DNA of 58,418 nucleotides from an uncultured Lachnospiraceae bacterium. GTDB lineage: Bacteria > Bacillota > Clostridia > Lachnospirales > Lachnospiraceae. Numbering within the stretch: the first letter of the stretch is position 1; each line of letters starts with the position of its first letter. Position numbers and translations under genes: made by a program. The notes beneath the pieces were generated by a model. The model did no database searches, was not told the DNA's origin, and was given only the letters and a program-made list of their open reading frames with translations. This document shows positions 1 through 7,559 of this stretch, piece after piece. Location of the stretch: positions 74,912 through 133,329 of the forward strand of contig CAJTTT010000006.1 of NCBI GenBank assembly GCA_910579285.1, written 5' to 3'.

Positions 1-60
1 CTTTTTCATCTTACGTCTGCGCACTGCTCATTGCTTTCCGTACATCATACCACATTTGTG

Positions 61-118
61 AAGAAAAAAAAAGAAAAAACACCCCGCAGGATTCTCTGCG
101 GAGAACGCCGCGGGGTTT
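61..118 (-). terminator. Rho-independent terminator of argG
   Basis: Read on the minus strand, a 7-bp GC stem (positions 110-116 pairing with 81-87) encloses a smaller hairpin and is followed by a long T-rich tract at 61-79. It lies directly downstream of the argG stop codon. Confidence 0.85.
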
Positions 119-143
119 CTTTCATGCGTGATCTGTTTTGATT

Positions 144-1367
144 TTAGAGCAGCTTTTCTCCCTGCTCCTGCATCTTCATGGCGCGAACCTTGCAGGACAG
201 GCCAAAGAGATTGATGAAGCCCTCCGCGTCATGGTGGTCGTAGAGATCGCCGGTGGTGAAGGAAGCGATGCTCTCATTATAGAGCGTGTACGGAGAGGTG
301 GTGCCGGCTTTGATGATATTGCCTTTGTAGAGCTTGAATTTCACTTCGCCGGTCACATACCGCTGGGTGGACTCGATGAACGCCTGCAGCGCCTCGCGAA
401 GCGGGGTGAACCACTTGCCCTCGTAGACTACCTGCGCGAATTTGTTACCCAGATCTGCCTTGAGTGCATAGGTGTCGCGGTCGAGGATCAGTTCCTCCAA
501 CTGCTGGTGCGCTTCGTAGAGGATGGTGCCGCCCGGGGTCTCGTATACGCCGCGGGATTTCATGCCCACTACGCGGTTTTCCACGATGTCAATGATGCCG
601 ATGCCGTGCTTGCCGCCCAGCTCATTTAGGGCAGCGATGATATCAGCCACTTTCATCTTCTTGCCGTTAACAGAAGTGGGGATGCCTTTCTCAAAGGTCA
701 TGGTCACATATTCGCCTTCCTCGGGCGCTTTCTCGGGCGTGGTGCCGAGCACGAGCAGATGCTCATAGTTAGGCTCGTTTGCAGGGTCTTCCAGCTCCAG
801 ACCTTCGTGGCTGATGTGCCAGAGGTTGCGGTCGCGGCTGTAGCTGGAATCTGCGGAGAAGGGAAGGTTGATGCCGTGCTGTCTGCAGTATTCGATCTCC
901 TCCTCACGGGAGTTTAAATTCCACTTTTCGTTTCTCCATGCGGCAATGATCTTTAAGTCGGGAGCCAGCGCTTTGATACCCAGCTCGAAACGGATCTGGT
1001 CGTTGCCTTTGCCGGTTGCACCGTGGCAGATGGCGGTTGCGCCTTCCTTGCGGGCGATCTCAACCAGTTTCTTGGCGATCACAGGCCTTGCCATTGAGGT
1101 GCCAAGCAGATATTTGTTTTCATAAACAGCGTGCGCCTGTACACAGGGAATGATAAAATCATCGCAGAACTCATCGGTCAGATCTTCGATGTAGAGCTTG
1201 GATGCGCCGCTGGAGAGGGCGCGCTCCTCGAGACCGTCAAGCTCCTCCGCCTGTCCGCAGTTGCCGCACACACAGATGACTTCATAGTCAAAATTTTCCT
1301 TTAACCAGGGGATGATAACGGTCGTATCAAGTCCGCCGGAATACGCAAGAACTACTTTTTCTTTCAT
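144..1367 (-). CDS. argG: Argininosuccinate synthase
   Basis: ArgG joins citrulline and aspartate with ATP to give argininosuccinate, the penultimate step of cytosolic arginine synthesis. The N-terminal pyrophosphatase-type P-loop AYSGGLDTT, the motif CHGATGKGNDQ and the length (about 407 aa) fit the family. An upstream in-frame ATG at 1382 overlaps the ribosome site GGAGG (1376-1380), so the ATG at 1367, seven to eight bases past that site, is the better start. The gene stands alone here; argH is not adjacent, and argJBD lies 25 kb away. A sigma-A promoter with two ArgR-like boxes lies upstream and a terminator follows, so it is probably a single-gene arginine-repressed unit. Identity is secure; the regulation is inferred. 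Confidence 0.97.
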   Translation of the reverse strand: MKEKVVLAYSGGLDTTVIIPWLKENFDYEVICVCGNCGQAEELDGLEERALSSGASKLYIEDLTDEFCDDFIIPCVQAHAVYENKYLLGTSMARPVIAKKLVEIARKEGATAICHGATGKGNDQIRFELGIKALAPDLKIIAAWRNEKWNLNSREEEIEYCRQHGINLPFSADSSYSRDRNLWHISHEGLELEDPANEPNYEHLLVLGTTPEKAPEEGEYVTMTFEKGIPTSVNGKKMKVADIIAALNELGGKHGIGIIDIVENRVVGMKSRGVYETPGGTILYEAHQQLEELILDRDTYALKADLGNKFAQVVYEGKWFTPLREALQAFIESTQRYVTGEVKFKLYKGNIIKAGTTSPYTLYNESIASFTTGDLYDHHDAEGFINLFGLSCKVRAMKMQEQGEKLL

Positions 1368-1471
1368 TTTCGTTTCCTCCATATAAAATTATGTAATATT
1401 GTTTGATAACGGATATCTGATCTGCGCGCACTGTCTGCCGGAATGTGGCAGGGTACGTCTGTCCTTAAAAC

Positions 1472-1549
1472 AATATACAACAAGAAGGGACAGAATGCAA
1501 GTGTAAATTTATGCATAATTCATATGAATATTTGTGATAAATATGCATA
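1472..1549 (-). promoter_or_regulatory. argG promoter with two candidate ArgR boxes
   Basis: On the minus strand a -35 TTGCAT (1495-1500) and a -10 TATATT (1472-1477) are separated by 17 nt. Two AT-rich 18-mers resembling the ARG box (positions 1500-1517 and 1532-1549) abut the upstream side, starting 32 nt apart, about three helical turns. Both share TATGCATA on the minus strand. Known ArgR boxes often occur as such helically phased pairs, so arginine repression is likely, but no argR gene is in the window. The rest of the 1383-1760 gap is AT-rich without a convincing gene. Confidence 0.6.
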
Positions 1550-1761
1550 ATATGAAATTATAATTGCATATTATACAAATATATTGTATAGTTATACGAA
1601 AGTATTCTGCACATGAATGCGGAGGTTGCGTTATAAAGCTGACGGCGGTATGATAGGAAAGAGGAAAACGATGCCGCATGACGGAAAGAAACGCGGCAGG
1701 AAAGCGGGGAAGGAAGAAACAAGAACAGGCGCAGATGGGATGAAAACAGGAAAGGATGGGA

Positions 1762-1856
1762 AAGATTGAAAATTAAAATTTTCAATCGCGAGATTTGTGC
1801 CTGCGCGTTGCTTGACACAAACTCGTTATGCGCAAAGAGCAGCGCAGAAATGGAGG
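1762..1856 (+). repeat. Pseudoknot-forming leader element, copy 1
   Basis: A 24-bp palindrome (1764-1787) is followed by a stem CGAG+TTTGTG (1789-1799) pairing with CACAAA+CTCG (1816-1825). The loop of that stem carries CTGCGC (1801-1806) and TGCT (1809-1812), which are complementary to AGCA and GCGCAG at 1838-1847. This makes a 10-bp second stem, an H-type pseudoknot. The second stem ends 4 nt before the ribosome site GGAGG (1852-1856) of the HD-domain gene. A near-identical element lies at 4338-4452. The architecture is seen in the sequence; a regulatory role is inferred. Confidence 0.7.
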
Positions 1857-1860
1857 AAAA

Positions 1861-2475
1861 ATGGGAATACAGGGGTTTCTTTCAAGCGGCGACGATAGGC
1901 TGGATCGCCGGTTTCTCTTTACGGCGGAAATTGACCAGATGACTTCCATTTTGCGGAGGACGCTTCTGCTCGACAAAAGCCGCAGGGAAAACGATGCGGA
2001 GCATTCCTGGCATATTGCGGTGATGGCGATGCTTTTTTCAGAATACGCGACAGAACCTGTCGATATCGGCAGGGTGGTGCAGATGTGCGTGGTGCACGAT
2101 CTGGTGGAGATCTATGCGGGGGATACCTTCGCCTACGATGCGGTGGGGAACGCTGACAAAGAAGCGCGGGAAAAGAAAGCTGCCGACAAACTTTTTGCCA
2201 TGCTTCCGAAGGAACAGGGACGGATGATCCGCAGCATGTGGGAAGAATTTGACGCTATGGAGACGGCTGATGCGAAGTACGCTGCCTGTATGGACAGACT
2301 CCAGCCGTTCTTTCACAATACGCTGACGGACGGCCACACCTGGGTGGAGAGCGGCACGGACCGCGCTGTGGTGGAAAAGCGGATGGCGGTCATCAAAGAG
2401 TTTATGCCGCAGGTGTATGTCTGGGTTGTAGCTAACATCGACCATGCAATTGAGGCAGGGTGGTTAAAGCCGTAG
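1861..2475 (+). CDS. HD-domain hydrolase, YfbR/HDDC2-like
   Basis: A 204-aa soluble protein of the HD phosphohydrolase superfamily. The metal-binding His/His-Asp pattern is visible as DAEHSWH (about residues 45-51) and VVHDLVEIYAGD (about 80-91), close to the YfbR/HDDC2 group that dephosphorylates deoxyribonucleoside monophosphates. The substrate is inferred only. The frame is open from 1828, but the ATG at 1861 follows GGAGG by four bases and matches the family N-terminus, while the upstream extension runs through the structured leader. The protein may be under translational control by that leader. No operon partner is evident. Confidence 0.85.
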   Translation: MGIQGFLSSGDDRLDRRFLFTAEIDQMTSILRRTLLLDKSRRENDAEHSWHIAVMAMLFSEYATEPVDIGRVVQMCVVHDLVEIYAGDTFAYDAVGNADKEAREKKAADKLFAMLPKEQGRMIRSMWEEFDAMETADAKYAACMDRLQPFFHNTLTDGHTWVESGTDRAVVEKRMAVIKEFMPQVYVWVVANIDHAIEAGWLKP

Positions 2476-2516
2476 GGCGCCGGTTATCTCATAGGGAGGC
2501 TGTGGGGCTGCGGGCC

Positions 2517-2616
2517 TTTTTGGAATAAGGGGAAAGAGAAACAGACCTTGTTGCGCTGGGTGATTTGGCAAACATAGCCAGTCTTTCTGGAATAAGGGGT
2601 AAAAGAAACAGAAACA
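2517..2616 (+). repeat. Short imperfect direct repeat upstream of the decayed GNAT gene
   Basis: Two copies of a unit of about 30 nt containing GGAATAAGGGG followed by AAAGAAACAGA-like sequence occur at about 2517-2549 and 2584-2616. They may be a local duplication linked to decay of the next gene. No function is evident. Confidence 0.5.
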
Positions 2617-2632
2617 GGGCAAGAGGAAATGA

Positions 2633-2911
2633 GATGGAATATAAAATCGTACGGCTGGCGGAGCAGACGGAAATCAAAGATCGGGCGGCACAGTGGTTTC
2701 ACGAAAAATGGGGCATTTCTCTCGCGGCATGGGTGTTGCCGGCGCGCTGTTAAATTATGTATGCGCCGATATGAAAAAGAGGGGAATCGACACCTTGTAC
2801 CTTCTGACTGACCACGACTCGTTTTATGAGCGGTACGGCTGGGATTTCTTCTGTATGGCGCGGGGGGACGGGGAAGCGGAACTGTCGAGGATGTATGTGC
2901 ATAGGGTGTGA
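2633..2911 (+). pseudogene. GNAT acetyltransferase remnant with internal deletion and frame change
   Basis: The N-terminal part (MEYKIVRLAEQTEIKDRAA, then WFHEKWG) ends in one frame at 2753. The conserved C-terminal half of a GNAT enzyme (GMGVAGALLNYVCADMKKRG, then YERYGWDF) continues in another frame to 2911. The central strands expected between them are missing, so the reading frame is broken by a deletion around 2715-2725. With about 90 codons left it is almost certainly non-functional. Parent enzymes acetylate small amines; the substrate is unknown. Confidence 0.75.
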
Positions 2912-2954
2912 GGGATGATAAATTTGGTAATTGGGAAGGGAGCAAGGGTACAAA

Positions 2955-3548
2955 ATGATTTCAGCAATTTATGACAGGAGAAGTATAAGAAAATTTTCAG
3001 ATAAACCTATATCAAAGGAAGATTTGACGGAAATTATAGAAAGTGGAATAAAAGCGCCTTCTTCCAAAAACAGACAGCCGTGGAAATTCATTGTGGTGCA
3101 GGGGAAAGAAAAGGAAGAAATGTTGAAAGTTTTCCGCAAGGGGATTTTGAGGGAAGAAAAGGAAAACGCATTGCTTCCGCAAAGCAGGCAGCATATTCCG
3201 GCGGCAAAGTATACGGTTGATATTATGGAGGAGGCGCCGGTTGTCGTATTTGTTGTGAATACATTGGGAAAAAGCATTTTATCAGAAATGACGCCGGAAG
3301 AACATATTTATGAAATTTGTAATGTTCAATCTATAAGCGCGGCAATACAAAACATGCTTCTTACCGCTACGGAAAAGCAAATAGGAAGCCTTTGGATCTG
3401 TGATATCTATTTTGCGTATGCGGAAATCTGCGAATGGTTAAACAGTGAAGGGCAGCTTATAGCGGCGATTGCTTTTGGTTATCCGAATGAAGTCCAGAAA
3501 GCAAGACCGCGGAAAAATTTTGACGATGTGGTTGTCTGGAGAGTCTGA
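2955..3548 (+). CDS. Nitroreductase family protein
   Basis: A flavin-dependent oxidoreductase of the nitroreductase fold, 197 aa. The N-terminus has the family signature YDRRSIRKFSDKPI and then KAPSSKNRQPWKFIVV, which binds FMN phosphate. The C-terminal GSLWICDIYFAY and IAIAFGYPNE-like segments are typical. Such enzymes reduce nitro compounds, quinones or thiol-linked substrates with NAD(P)H; the substrate here is unknown. I chose the ATG at 2955 because the family begins here; the ribosome site is weak. It probably forms a short transcription unit with the CPBP protein just downstream. Confidence 0.85.
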   Translation: MISAIYDRRSIRKFSDKPISKEDLTEIIESGIKAPSSKNRQPWKFIVVQGKEKEEMLKVFRKGILREEKENALLPQSRQHIPAAKYTVDIMEEAPVVVFVVNTLGKSILSEMTPEEHIYEICNVQSISAAIQNMLLTATEKQIGSLWICDIYFAYAEICEWLNSEGQLIAAIAFGYPNEVQKARPRKNFDDVVVWRV

Positions 3549-3604
3549 AACAGGCGGAGAGAAATTTGGGTGATAGGGACAGAGAAGGGGAGGTCTTAGA
3601 TACA

Positions 3605-4330
3605 ATGACTCAAATAGATACGAAAGGACTTTTATTACGGATTTTTATACCGGCAGCAGCATTGAGCGTGAGCTATCTGATCTTAGGGCACTTTTGTAAG
3701 ATACCGCATATCCTGCTGTTCTGCATCCTGGGAACTTTCATTTTAGTGCCGATAGAGCTGGGGGTTATCTTGTCTGCGAGTAAAAGGGAATATGGAACTT
3801 ATTCTCTGAAAAGCGCCTTTGTGGGACAGGAAAGAACTGCATGGTGGAAGGCGTTTGCCATTGCGTTTATATTTTTTGGAGTGGCAGGACTGCTGTCCGC
3901 CTTTGCCGCGCCCGTTGAAAATCAGATTTTTTCAGAGGTGAGAAGCGGCGTACTCCAGAGTCTGCCAGCTGGCTTTGACTGGACAGATTACGAATACTTA
4001 AAAACCTTTTCCCGGCCGGTACTTGTTTTGACATGTATCTATTATGGGGTTTTTAATGTCATAGCCGGCCCGGTTACAGAGGAACTGTTTTTCAGGGGGT
4101 ATCTGACATCCCATTACGAAAAGCAGGGATGGTTTACGCCGGTAGTGATATCCGTATTGTTTTCGCTGTATCATTTCTGGCTGCCGTTTAACAATGTGTT
4201 TCGCATATTGGCATTTACGCCTGTCATGTATGCTGCGTACAGAAAAAAGAATTTTTTTATAAGCATTCTGTTTCATTGTATCTGTAACCTGTTTACAACG
4301 ATCAGCTTTATCTGGGTGGTTTTAGGGTGA
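3605..4330 (+). CDS. CPBP family intramembrane metalloprotease
   Basis: A polytopic membrane protein of about 241 aa with several hydrophobic helices. The glutamate/arginine motif EELFFRGYL, the later FSLYHFW and the HCICNLF segment are the three conserved blocks of CPBP (Abi/Rce1-like) membrane proteases. Family members act in bacteriocin self-immunity, protein maturation or unknown roles. The frame is open from 3566; ATG 3605 is preferred because it sits just before the first membrane helix, though the GGGGAGG site is about 12 nt away. A second leader element begins eight bases after the stop codon. Confidence 0.8.
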   Translation: MTQIDTKGLLLRIFIPAAALSVSYLILGHFCKIPHILLFCILGTFILVPIELGVILSASKREYGTYSLKSAFVGQERTAWWKAFAIAFIFFGVAGLLSAFAAPVENQIFSEVRSGVLQSLPAGFDWTDYEYLKTFSRPVLVLTCIYYGVFNVIAGPVTEELFFRGYLTSHYEKQGWFTPVVISVLFSLYHFWLPFNNVFRILAFTPVMYAAYRKKNFFISILFHCICNLFTTISFIWVVLG

Positions 4331-4337
4331 AGGAGAT

Positions 4338-4452
4338 AAGATTGAAAATTAAAATTTTCAATCGCGAGATTTGTGTCTGCGCGTTGCTTGCCACAAACTC
4401 GTTTCATGCGGTGTCTCAACAAAGTTGAGACAAAAGCAGCGCAGAAATGGAG
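4338..4452 (+). repeat. Pseudoknot-forming leader element, copy 2
   Basis: Nearly identical to the element at 1762-1856. It has the same palindrome (4340-4363), the same first stem (4365-4375 with 4392-4401) and the same second stem (4377-4382 plus 4385-4388 with 4435-4444), which ends 4 nt before GGAG (4449-4452). The connecting loop is longer and holds an extra perfect 9-bp hairpin (4412-4420 with 4424-4432) absent from copy 1. It precedes an unrelated gene (GNAT). Confidence 0.7.
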
Positions 4453-4458
4453 ATAACT

Positions 4459-4863
4459 ATGATCCGATATGCCGAGGAAACGGATTTTGAGACGGTAAGA
4501 AAATACGATAAGCATATCAGCGAAACGGAATTGAAAAACGCGATTGCCTTAAAAAGGGTTTTGGTGCTGTATCAGAATGGCTGTTTTGCTGGATGGCTGC
4601 GGTTCAATTTGTTTTGGGACGAGATTCCGTTTGTGAACATGCTGTATCTGTTAGAGGAATACAGGGGGCAGGGATACGGCGGGAGGCTCACCGCGTTCTG
4701 GGAAAAGGAGATGAAAGACAGCGGATATGGAATGGTTTTGACATCCACACTGTCAAGCGAACGGGCGCAGCTTTTTTATCGGAAGAACGGGTATGTGGAC
4801 TGCGGTTCTCTTTTACTGCCGGGGGAGCCGCTGGAAATTATTTTGCGGAAAAGCTTGGGGTGA
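4459..4863 (+). CDS. GNAT family N-acetyltransferase
   Basis: A 134-aa single-domain acetyl-CoA-dependent acetyltransferase. The acetyl-CoA pyrophosphate-binding loop is visible as EEYRGQGYGGRL (about residues 61-72), and the C-terminal RAQLFYRKNGYVDCGSL is the typical last part of the fold. The substrate cannot be inferred. The ATG at 4459 follows GGAG by six bases and is preferred over the in-frame ATG at 4447. The ribosome site belongs to the pseudoknot leader, so translation could be controlled by it. Confidence 0.85.
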   Translation: MIRYAEETDFETVRKYDKHISETELKNAIALKRVLVLYQNGCFAGWLRFNLFWDEIPFVNMLYLLEEYRGQGYGGRLTAFWEKEMKDSGYGMVLTSTLSSERAQLFYRKNGYVDCGSLLLPGEPLEIILRKSLG

Positions 4864-4929
4864 TGGAACGCATCTCAAAGGAAATTCTTATGTTTGATGC
4901 TGGAAGACATTTAGAAGGAGGGTAACGCA

Positions 4930-5418
4930 ATGGAAAGAAGAGACAAGGTAAATTATTATCTGGATCTGGCCCAGATGGTGGCCCAGCGGTCAACGTGCCT
5001 CAGAAGACATTACGGCGCGGTTATTGTCAAGAATGATGAGGTGATTGCGACAGGGTATGTGGGTGCGCCCAGAGGCCGGAAAAACTGCACCGATGTGGGG
5101 GAATGCATCCGGCAGAAGATGGCGATTCCGAGGGGGGAGCGGTATGAGCTTTGCCGCAGTGTTCATGCGGAAACCAATGCGATCATCAGCGCGTCACGGG
5201 ACAAGATGATCGGCAGCGCCATGTACCTGACCGGGGTGGAAGCGGAGACCGGGGAGTATGTAAAAAACTCCTGCAGCTGCTCCATGTGCAAGAGACAGAT
5301 CATCAATGCGGGGATTGAGACCGTGTATGTCCGGGATTCGGAGGATGAGTACCGGGTGATTCCCGTGCAGCAGTGGATTGATGAGGACGAGTCTCTGGAT
5401 GGCACATTGGGATATTAG
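4930..5418 (+). CDS. Deoxycytidylate (dCMP) deaminase, ComEB-like
   Basis: A cytosolic zinc enzyme of about 162 aa that converts dCMP to dUMP for thymidylate synthesis. The zinc site is complete: HAETNAI holds the histidine and the proton-shuttling glutamate, and SCSMCKR holds the two cysteines. The N-terminal LRRHYGAVIVKND and GYVGAPRG segments are typical. An AAGGAGGG site precedes the ATG. The next gene starts 11 bases after the stop, so the two are probably co-transcribed. Confidence 0.88.
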   Translation: MERRDKVNYYLDLAQMVAQRSTCLRRHYGAVIVKNDEVIATGYVGAPRGRKNCTDVGECIRQKMAIPRGERYELCRSVHAETNAIISASRDKMIGSAMYLTGVEAETGEYVKNSCSCSMCKRQIINAGIETVYVRDSEDEYRVIPVQQWIDEDESLDGTLGY

Positions 5419-5429
5419 GAGGAGAAGAT

Positions 5430-5933
5430 TTGGCAAACAGAGCTTATTTGTATGCGAAAAAAGACAAAGCGTTTGTGGCGATTTCGGAATACAATTATGA
5501 TATTCCCATTGCCTATAAAATTCTGGTGAGTTGTAAAACCAAAAGGGTAAGATCAAGTATATTCGGGAGTCCCTTCAAAATTGCGCTGCGGGGTAATTTT
5601 GAGGAGGGCGTGGAGCGGCTTTATGCTTTTCTGGAGGAAGTGAAGCAAAAAGGGCTTATTCCAGAAGCAGAATTGGATGAGAAGATAGAGGAGACAAAGA
5701 CGTTTTTGGAGAAGCAACGCGGCTGTCGGTTTTTCTGGCTTGAGGGCGCAGAAATATACGAGTATGGCGGTCCAGCCTTATTCGGCAATTTGAAAATGCA
5801 CAGGCGGATTTCGCGGATTGGGACGGAGATTGCAAACTTTTACCGGGAACTGGACGGTGTGAAGCCAGATGAGCGGATGGATATGATCGGCATTCAGGAG
5901 TGGGCTGACTGTTTATATTATGAGACGGATTGA
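5430..5933 (+). CDS. Uncharacterised protein, MANRxYLY family
   Basis: A 167-aa soluble protein starting with TTG, placed seven bases after a strong GGAGGAG site. The opening MANRAYLYAKKD and the following strand-rich region resemble a family of uncharacterised bacterial proteins (possibly DUF7822); no catalytic motif is visible. Two strands are followed by a charged helical segment (about residues 45-90) and a C-terminal region rich in aromatic residues. It follows the dCMP deaminase closely and is probably in its operon. Function unknown. Confidence 0.7.
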   Translation: MANRAYLYAKKDKAFVAISEYNYDIPIAYKILVSCKTKRVRSSIFGSPFKIALRGNFEEGVERLYAFLEEVKQKGLIPEAELDEKIEETKTFLEKQRGCRFFWLEGAEIYEYGGPALFGNLKMHRRISRIGTEIANFYRELDGVKPDERMDMIGIQEWADCLYYETD

Positions 5934-6010
5934 GTGGAAAGGACGACATAAATTTTTGAAGAACAATTGATTCAACTAAGAATTTGTGAATGCTTCGGAA
6001 TGGAGGAAAA

Positions 6011-6598
6011 GTGAGCGGACAGGAAGAGAAAGAGGGCTTGCAGGCGCGCGACATGGCAAGAACGCCGGTTGACACAAAACCCTCACCCAAAGGTAGACTT
6101 TTGAAAGAAATGGCAGTATATGAACTGCTTGACAGGCTGGAAATATCTTATCAACGCGTGGACCATGAGGCGGCGGCAACCGTGGATGACTGTCACGATG
6201 TGGACGAGGCGCTGGGCATCCATATCTGCAAAAATCTGTTTTTATGTAACAGGCAGAAGACTGACTTCTATCTCCTGATGATGCCAGGTTTAAAAAAGTT
6301 TAAGACGAAGGAGCTTTCTGCCCAGCTTGGCGTATCGCGGCTTTCTTTCGCGGAGGCGGAGTACATGGAGGAATTTTTGGACATTACGCCGGGCTCGGTG
6401 AGCGTGCTCGGGCTGATGAACGACCGGGAACACCGGGTGCGTCTTTTGGTCGACAGGGAGCTTTTGCAGGATGAGTTTGTGGGCTGCCATCCCTGCGTGA
6501 ACACGTCCAGTCTGAAGCTTCGGATGAAGGATATTCTGGAGAAATTTCTGCCCCATGTCGGGCATGAATATACGGCGGTGGAGCTGGTGGGAGAGTAG
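6011..6598 (+). CDS. YbaK/ProRS-type aminoacyl-tRNA deacylase (ProX-like)
   Basis: About 195 aa. The conserved region (VDHEAAATVDDC, GIHICKNLFLCN, YLLMMPGLKKF, GSVSVLGLMND, FVGCHPCVNTSSLKL) matches free-standing prolyl-tRNA editing domains that hydrolyse mischarged Ala-tRNA(Pro) or related species. The GTG at 6011 follows GGAGG by four bases and is the likely start; an in-frame ATG at 5990 lies upstream of that site. The first 30 residues are a poorly conserved charged extension. The substrate is inferred from the family. Confidence 0.85.
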   Translation: MSGQEEKEGLQARDMARTPVDTKPSPKGRLLKEMAVYELLDRLEISYQRVDHEAAATVDDCHDVDEALGIHICKNLFLCNRQKTDFYLLMMPGLKKFKTKELSAQLGVSRLSFAEAEYMEEFLDITPGSVSVLGLMNDREHRVRLLVDRELLQDEFVGCHPCVNTSSLKLRMKDILEKFLPHVGHEYTAVELVGE

Positions 6599-6754
6599 TT
6601 TACATAATGTATGAGCGACTGATGTGATATATAGTTGACATAATATTTGAATCGAGTTTACATAATGGCATATTGGTTTACATAATTTATATATTGTGAA
6701 GTAGTGCGTGTGAAATGAAAGAAATTTTATCACTGGCATATAGATTAACATAAT
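6598..6754. repeat. Cluster of five GTTNACATAAT motifs
   Basis: The 11-mer GTTTACATAAT occurs at 6598, 6656 and 6676, with variants GTTGACATAAT at 6634 and ATTAACATAAT at 6744, all on the same strand. They fill the AT-rich gap before the GNAT gene at 6775. The first copy overlaps the stop codon of the deacylase. Spacing is irregular (36, 22, 20, 68 nt). The same 10-mer recurs elsewhere in the window on both strands. The binding factor and role are unknown. Confidence 0.8.
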
Positions 6755-6774
6755 ATAGAAAACGGAGAATACAT

Positions 6775-7218
6775 ATGATACGAAAAATGACGATAGAAGA
6801 TTACGACGGCGTGAAGGCGCTCTGGCTGTCGATCAAAGGATTTGCCATTAGGAGCCTTGACGACTCCAGGGAGGGTGTGGCGCGCTTTCTTTCGAGAAAC
6901 CCGGATACCAGCGTGGTGGCGGTGGAGGATGGCAGGATTGTGGGCGCGATTCTCTGCGGGCATGACGGCAGACGGGGGTGCCTGTATCATGTGTGTGTGG
7001 CGGAGGACTGGCGGATGCGGGGTATCGGGAAGGCGATGGTGGTATTCTGCATGGAGGCGCTCAAGGCGGAGCAGATCAATAAAGTGTCGCTGATCGCCTT
7101 TACGAAGAATGACATCGGCAACGCCTTCTGGAAGCAGATCGGCTGGACGAAGCGGGAGGACTTAAACTACTATGATTTCACGCTGAACGAGGCCAATATC
7201 ACGGCGTTTAACGGGTAG
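6775..7218 (+). CDS. GNAT family N-acetyltransferase, YpeA/RimI-like
   Basis: A 147-aa acetyltransferase. The acetyl-CoA binding loop is DWRMRGIGKAMV (about residues 82-93), preceded by the strand GCLYHVCVAE and followed by KNDIGNAFWKQIGWTKRED, the standard last motif. This resembles YpeA-type enzymes; the substrate is unknown. CGGAGAATACAT precedes the ATG. It is isolated between the motif cluster and the FMN riboswitch. Confidence 0.85.
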   Translation: MIRKMTIEDYDGVKALWLSIKGFAIRSLDDSREGVARFLSRNPDTSVVAVEDGRIVGAILCGHDGRRGCLYHVCVAEDWRMRGIGKAMVVFCMEALKAEQINKVSLIAFTKNDIGNAFWKQIGWTKREDLNYYDFTLNEANITAFNG

Positions 7219-7245
7219 CCGGGCTGACGATTTCGGATGCAGGAA

Positions 7246-7274
7246 TTGACTTTGCCTGCGGTGCATGTTACAAT
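7246..7274 (+). promoter_or_regulatory. Promoter of the ribU riboswitch transcript
   Basis: A -35 TTGACT (7246-7251) and a -10 TACAAT (7269-7274) are separated by 17 nt, and the FMN aptamer begins about 25 nt downstream. Confidence 0.7.
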
Positions 7275-7299
7275 GACTCAAACAACTGAATAGTAGTAA

Positions 7300-7410
7300 T
7301 GTCTTCAGGGCAGGGTGAAATTCCCGATCGGCGGTGACAGTCCGCGGGCGCGAAAGCGCGGGGTACGGTGAAATTCCGAAACCGACGGTATAGTCCGGAT
7401 TAAAGAAGGT
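7300..7410 (+). ncRNA. FMN riboswitch (RFN element)
   Basis: The conserved FMN aptamer blocks are all present in order: GGGCAGGGTGAAATTCCC, GATCGGCGGTGACAGTCCGC, GGTGAAATTCCGAAACCGAC, GGTATAGTCCGGAT, closed by GTCTTC with GAAGGT. FMN binding should reduce expression of the downstream riboflavin transporter. Between aptamer and terminator, GGTGTATTG (about 7409) and CAATACACC (about 7486) can pair, possibly as part of the switching region. Confidence 0.95.
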
Positions 7411-7502
7411 GTATTGGGATTGTCAGAAGTAATCTGGCAATGTTTTGTGCACTCTTTTACGTCAAACTGCTCTGTTGGCATTTTCAATACACCTAAAATA
7501 GA

Positions 7503-7545
7503 AACACCTGAAAGGCAGCCATACTTTCAGGTGTTATTTCATTTT
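7503..7545 (+). terminator. Riboswitch-controlled terminator before ribU
   Basis: A 12-bp stem AACACCTGAAAG (7503-7514) with CTTTCAGGTGTT (7524-7535) is followed by ATTTCATTTT. It sits between the FMN aptamer and the ribU ribosome site, as expected for FMN-dependent attenuation. Confidence 0.8.
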
Positions 7546-7559
7546 AGGAGGGATTTCAT

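Noticed and set aside
1558..1818. A minus-strand open frame upstream of argG
   Set aside because: It is low in complexity, overlaps the leader palindrome and has no ribosome site or homology I recognise.
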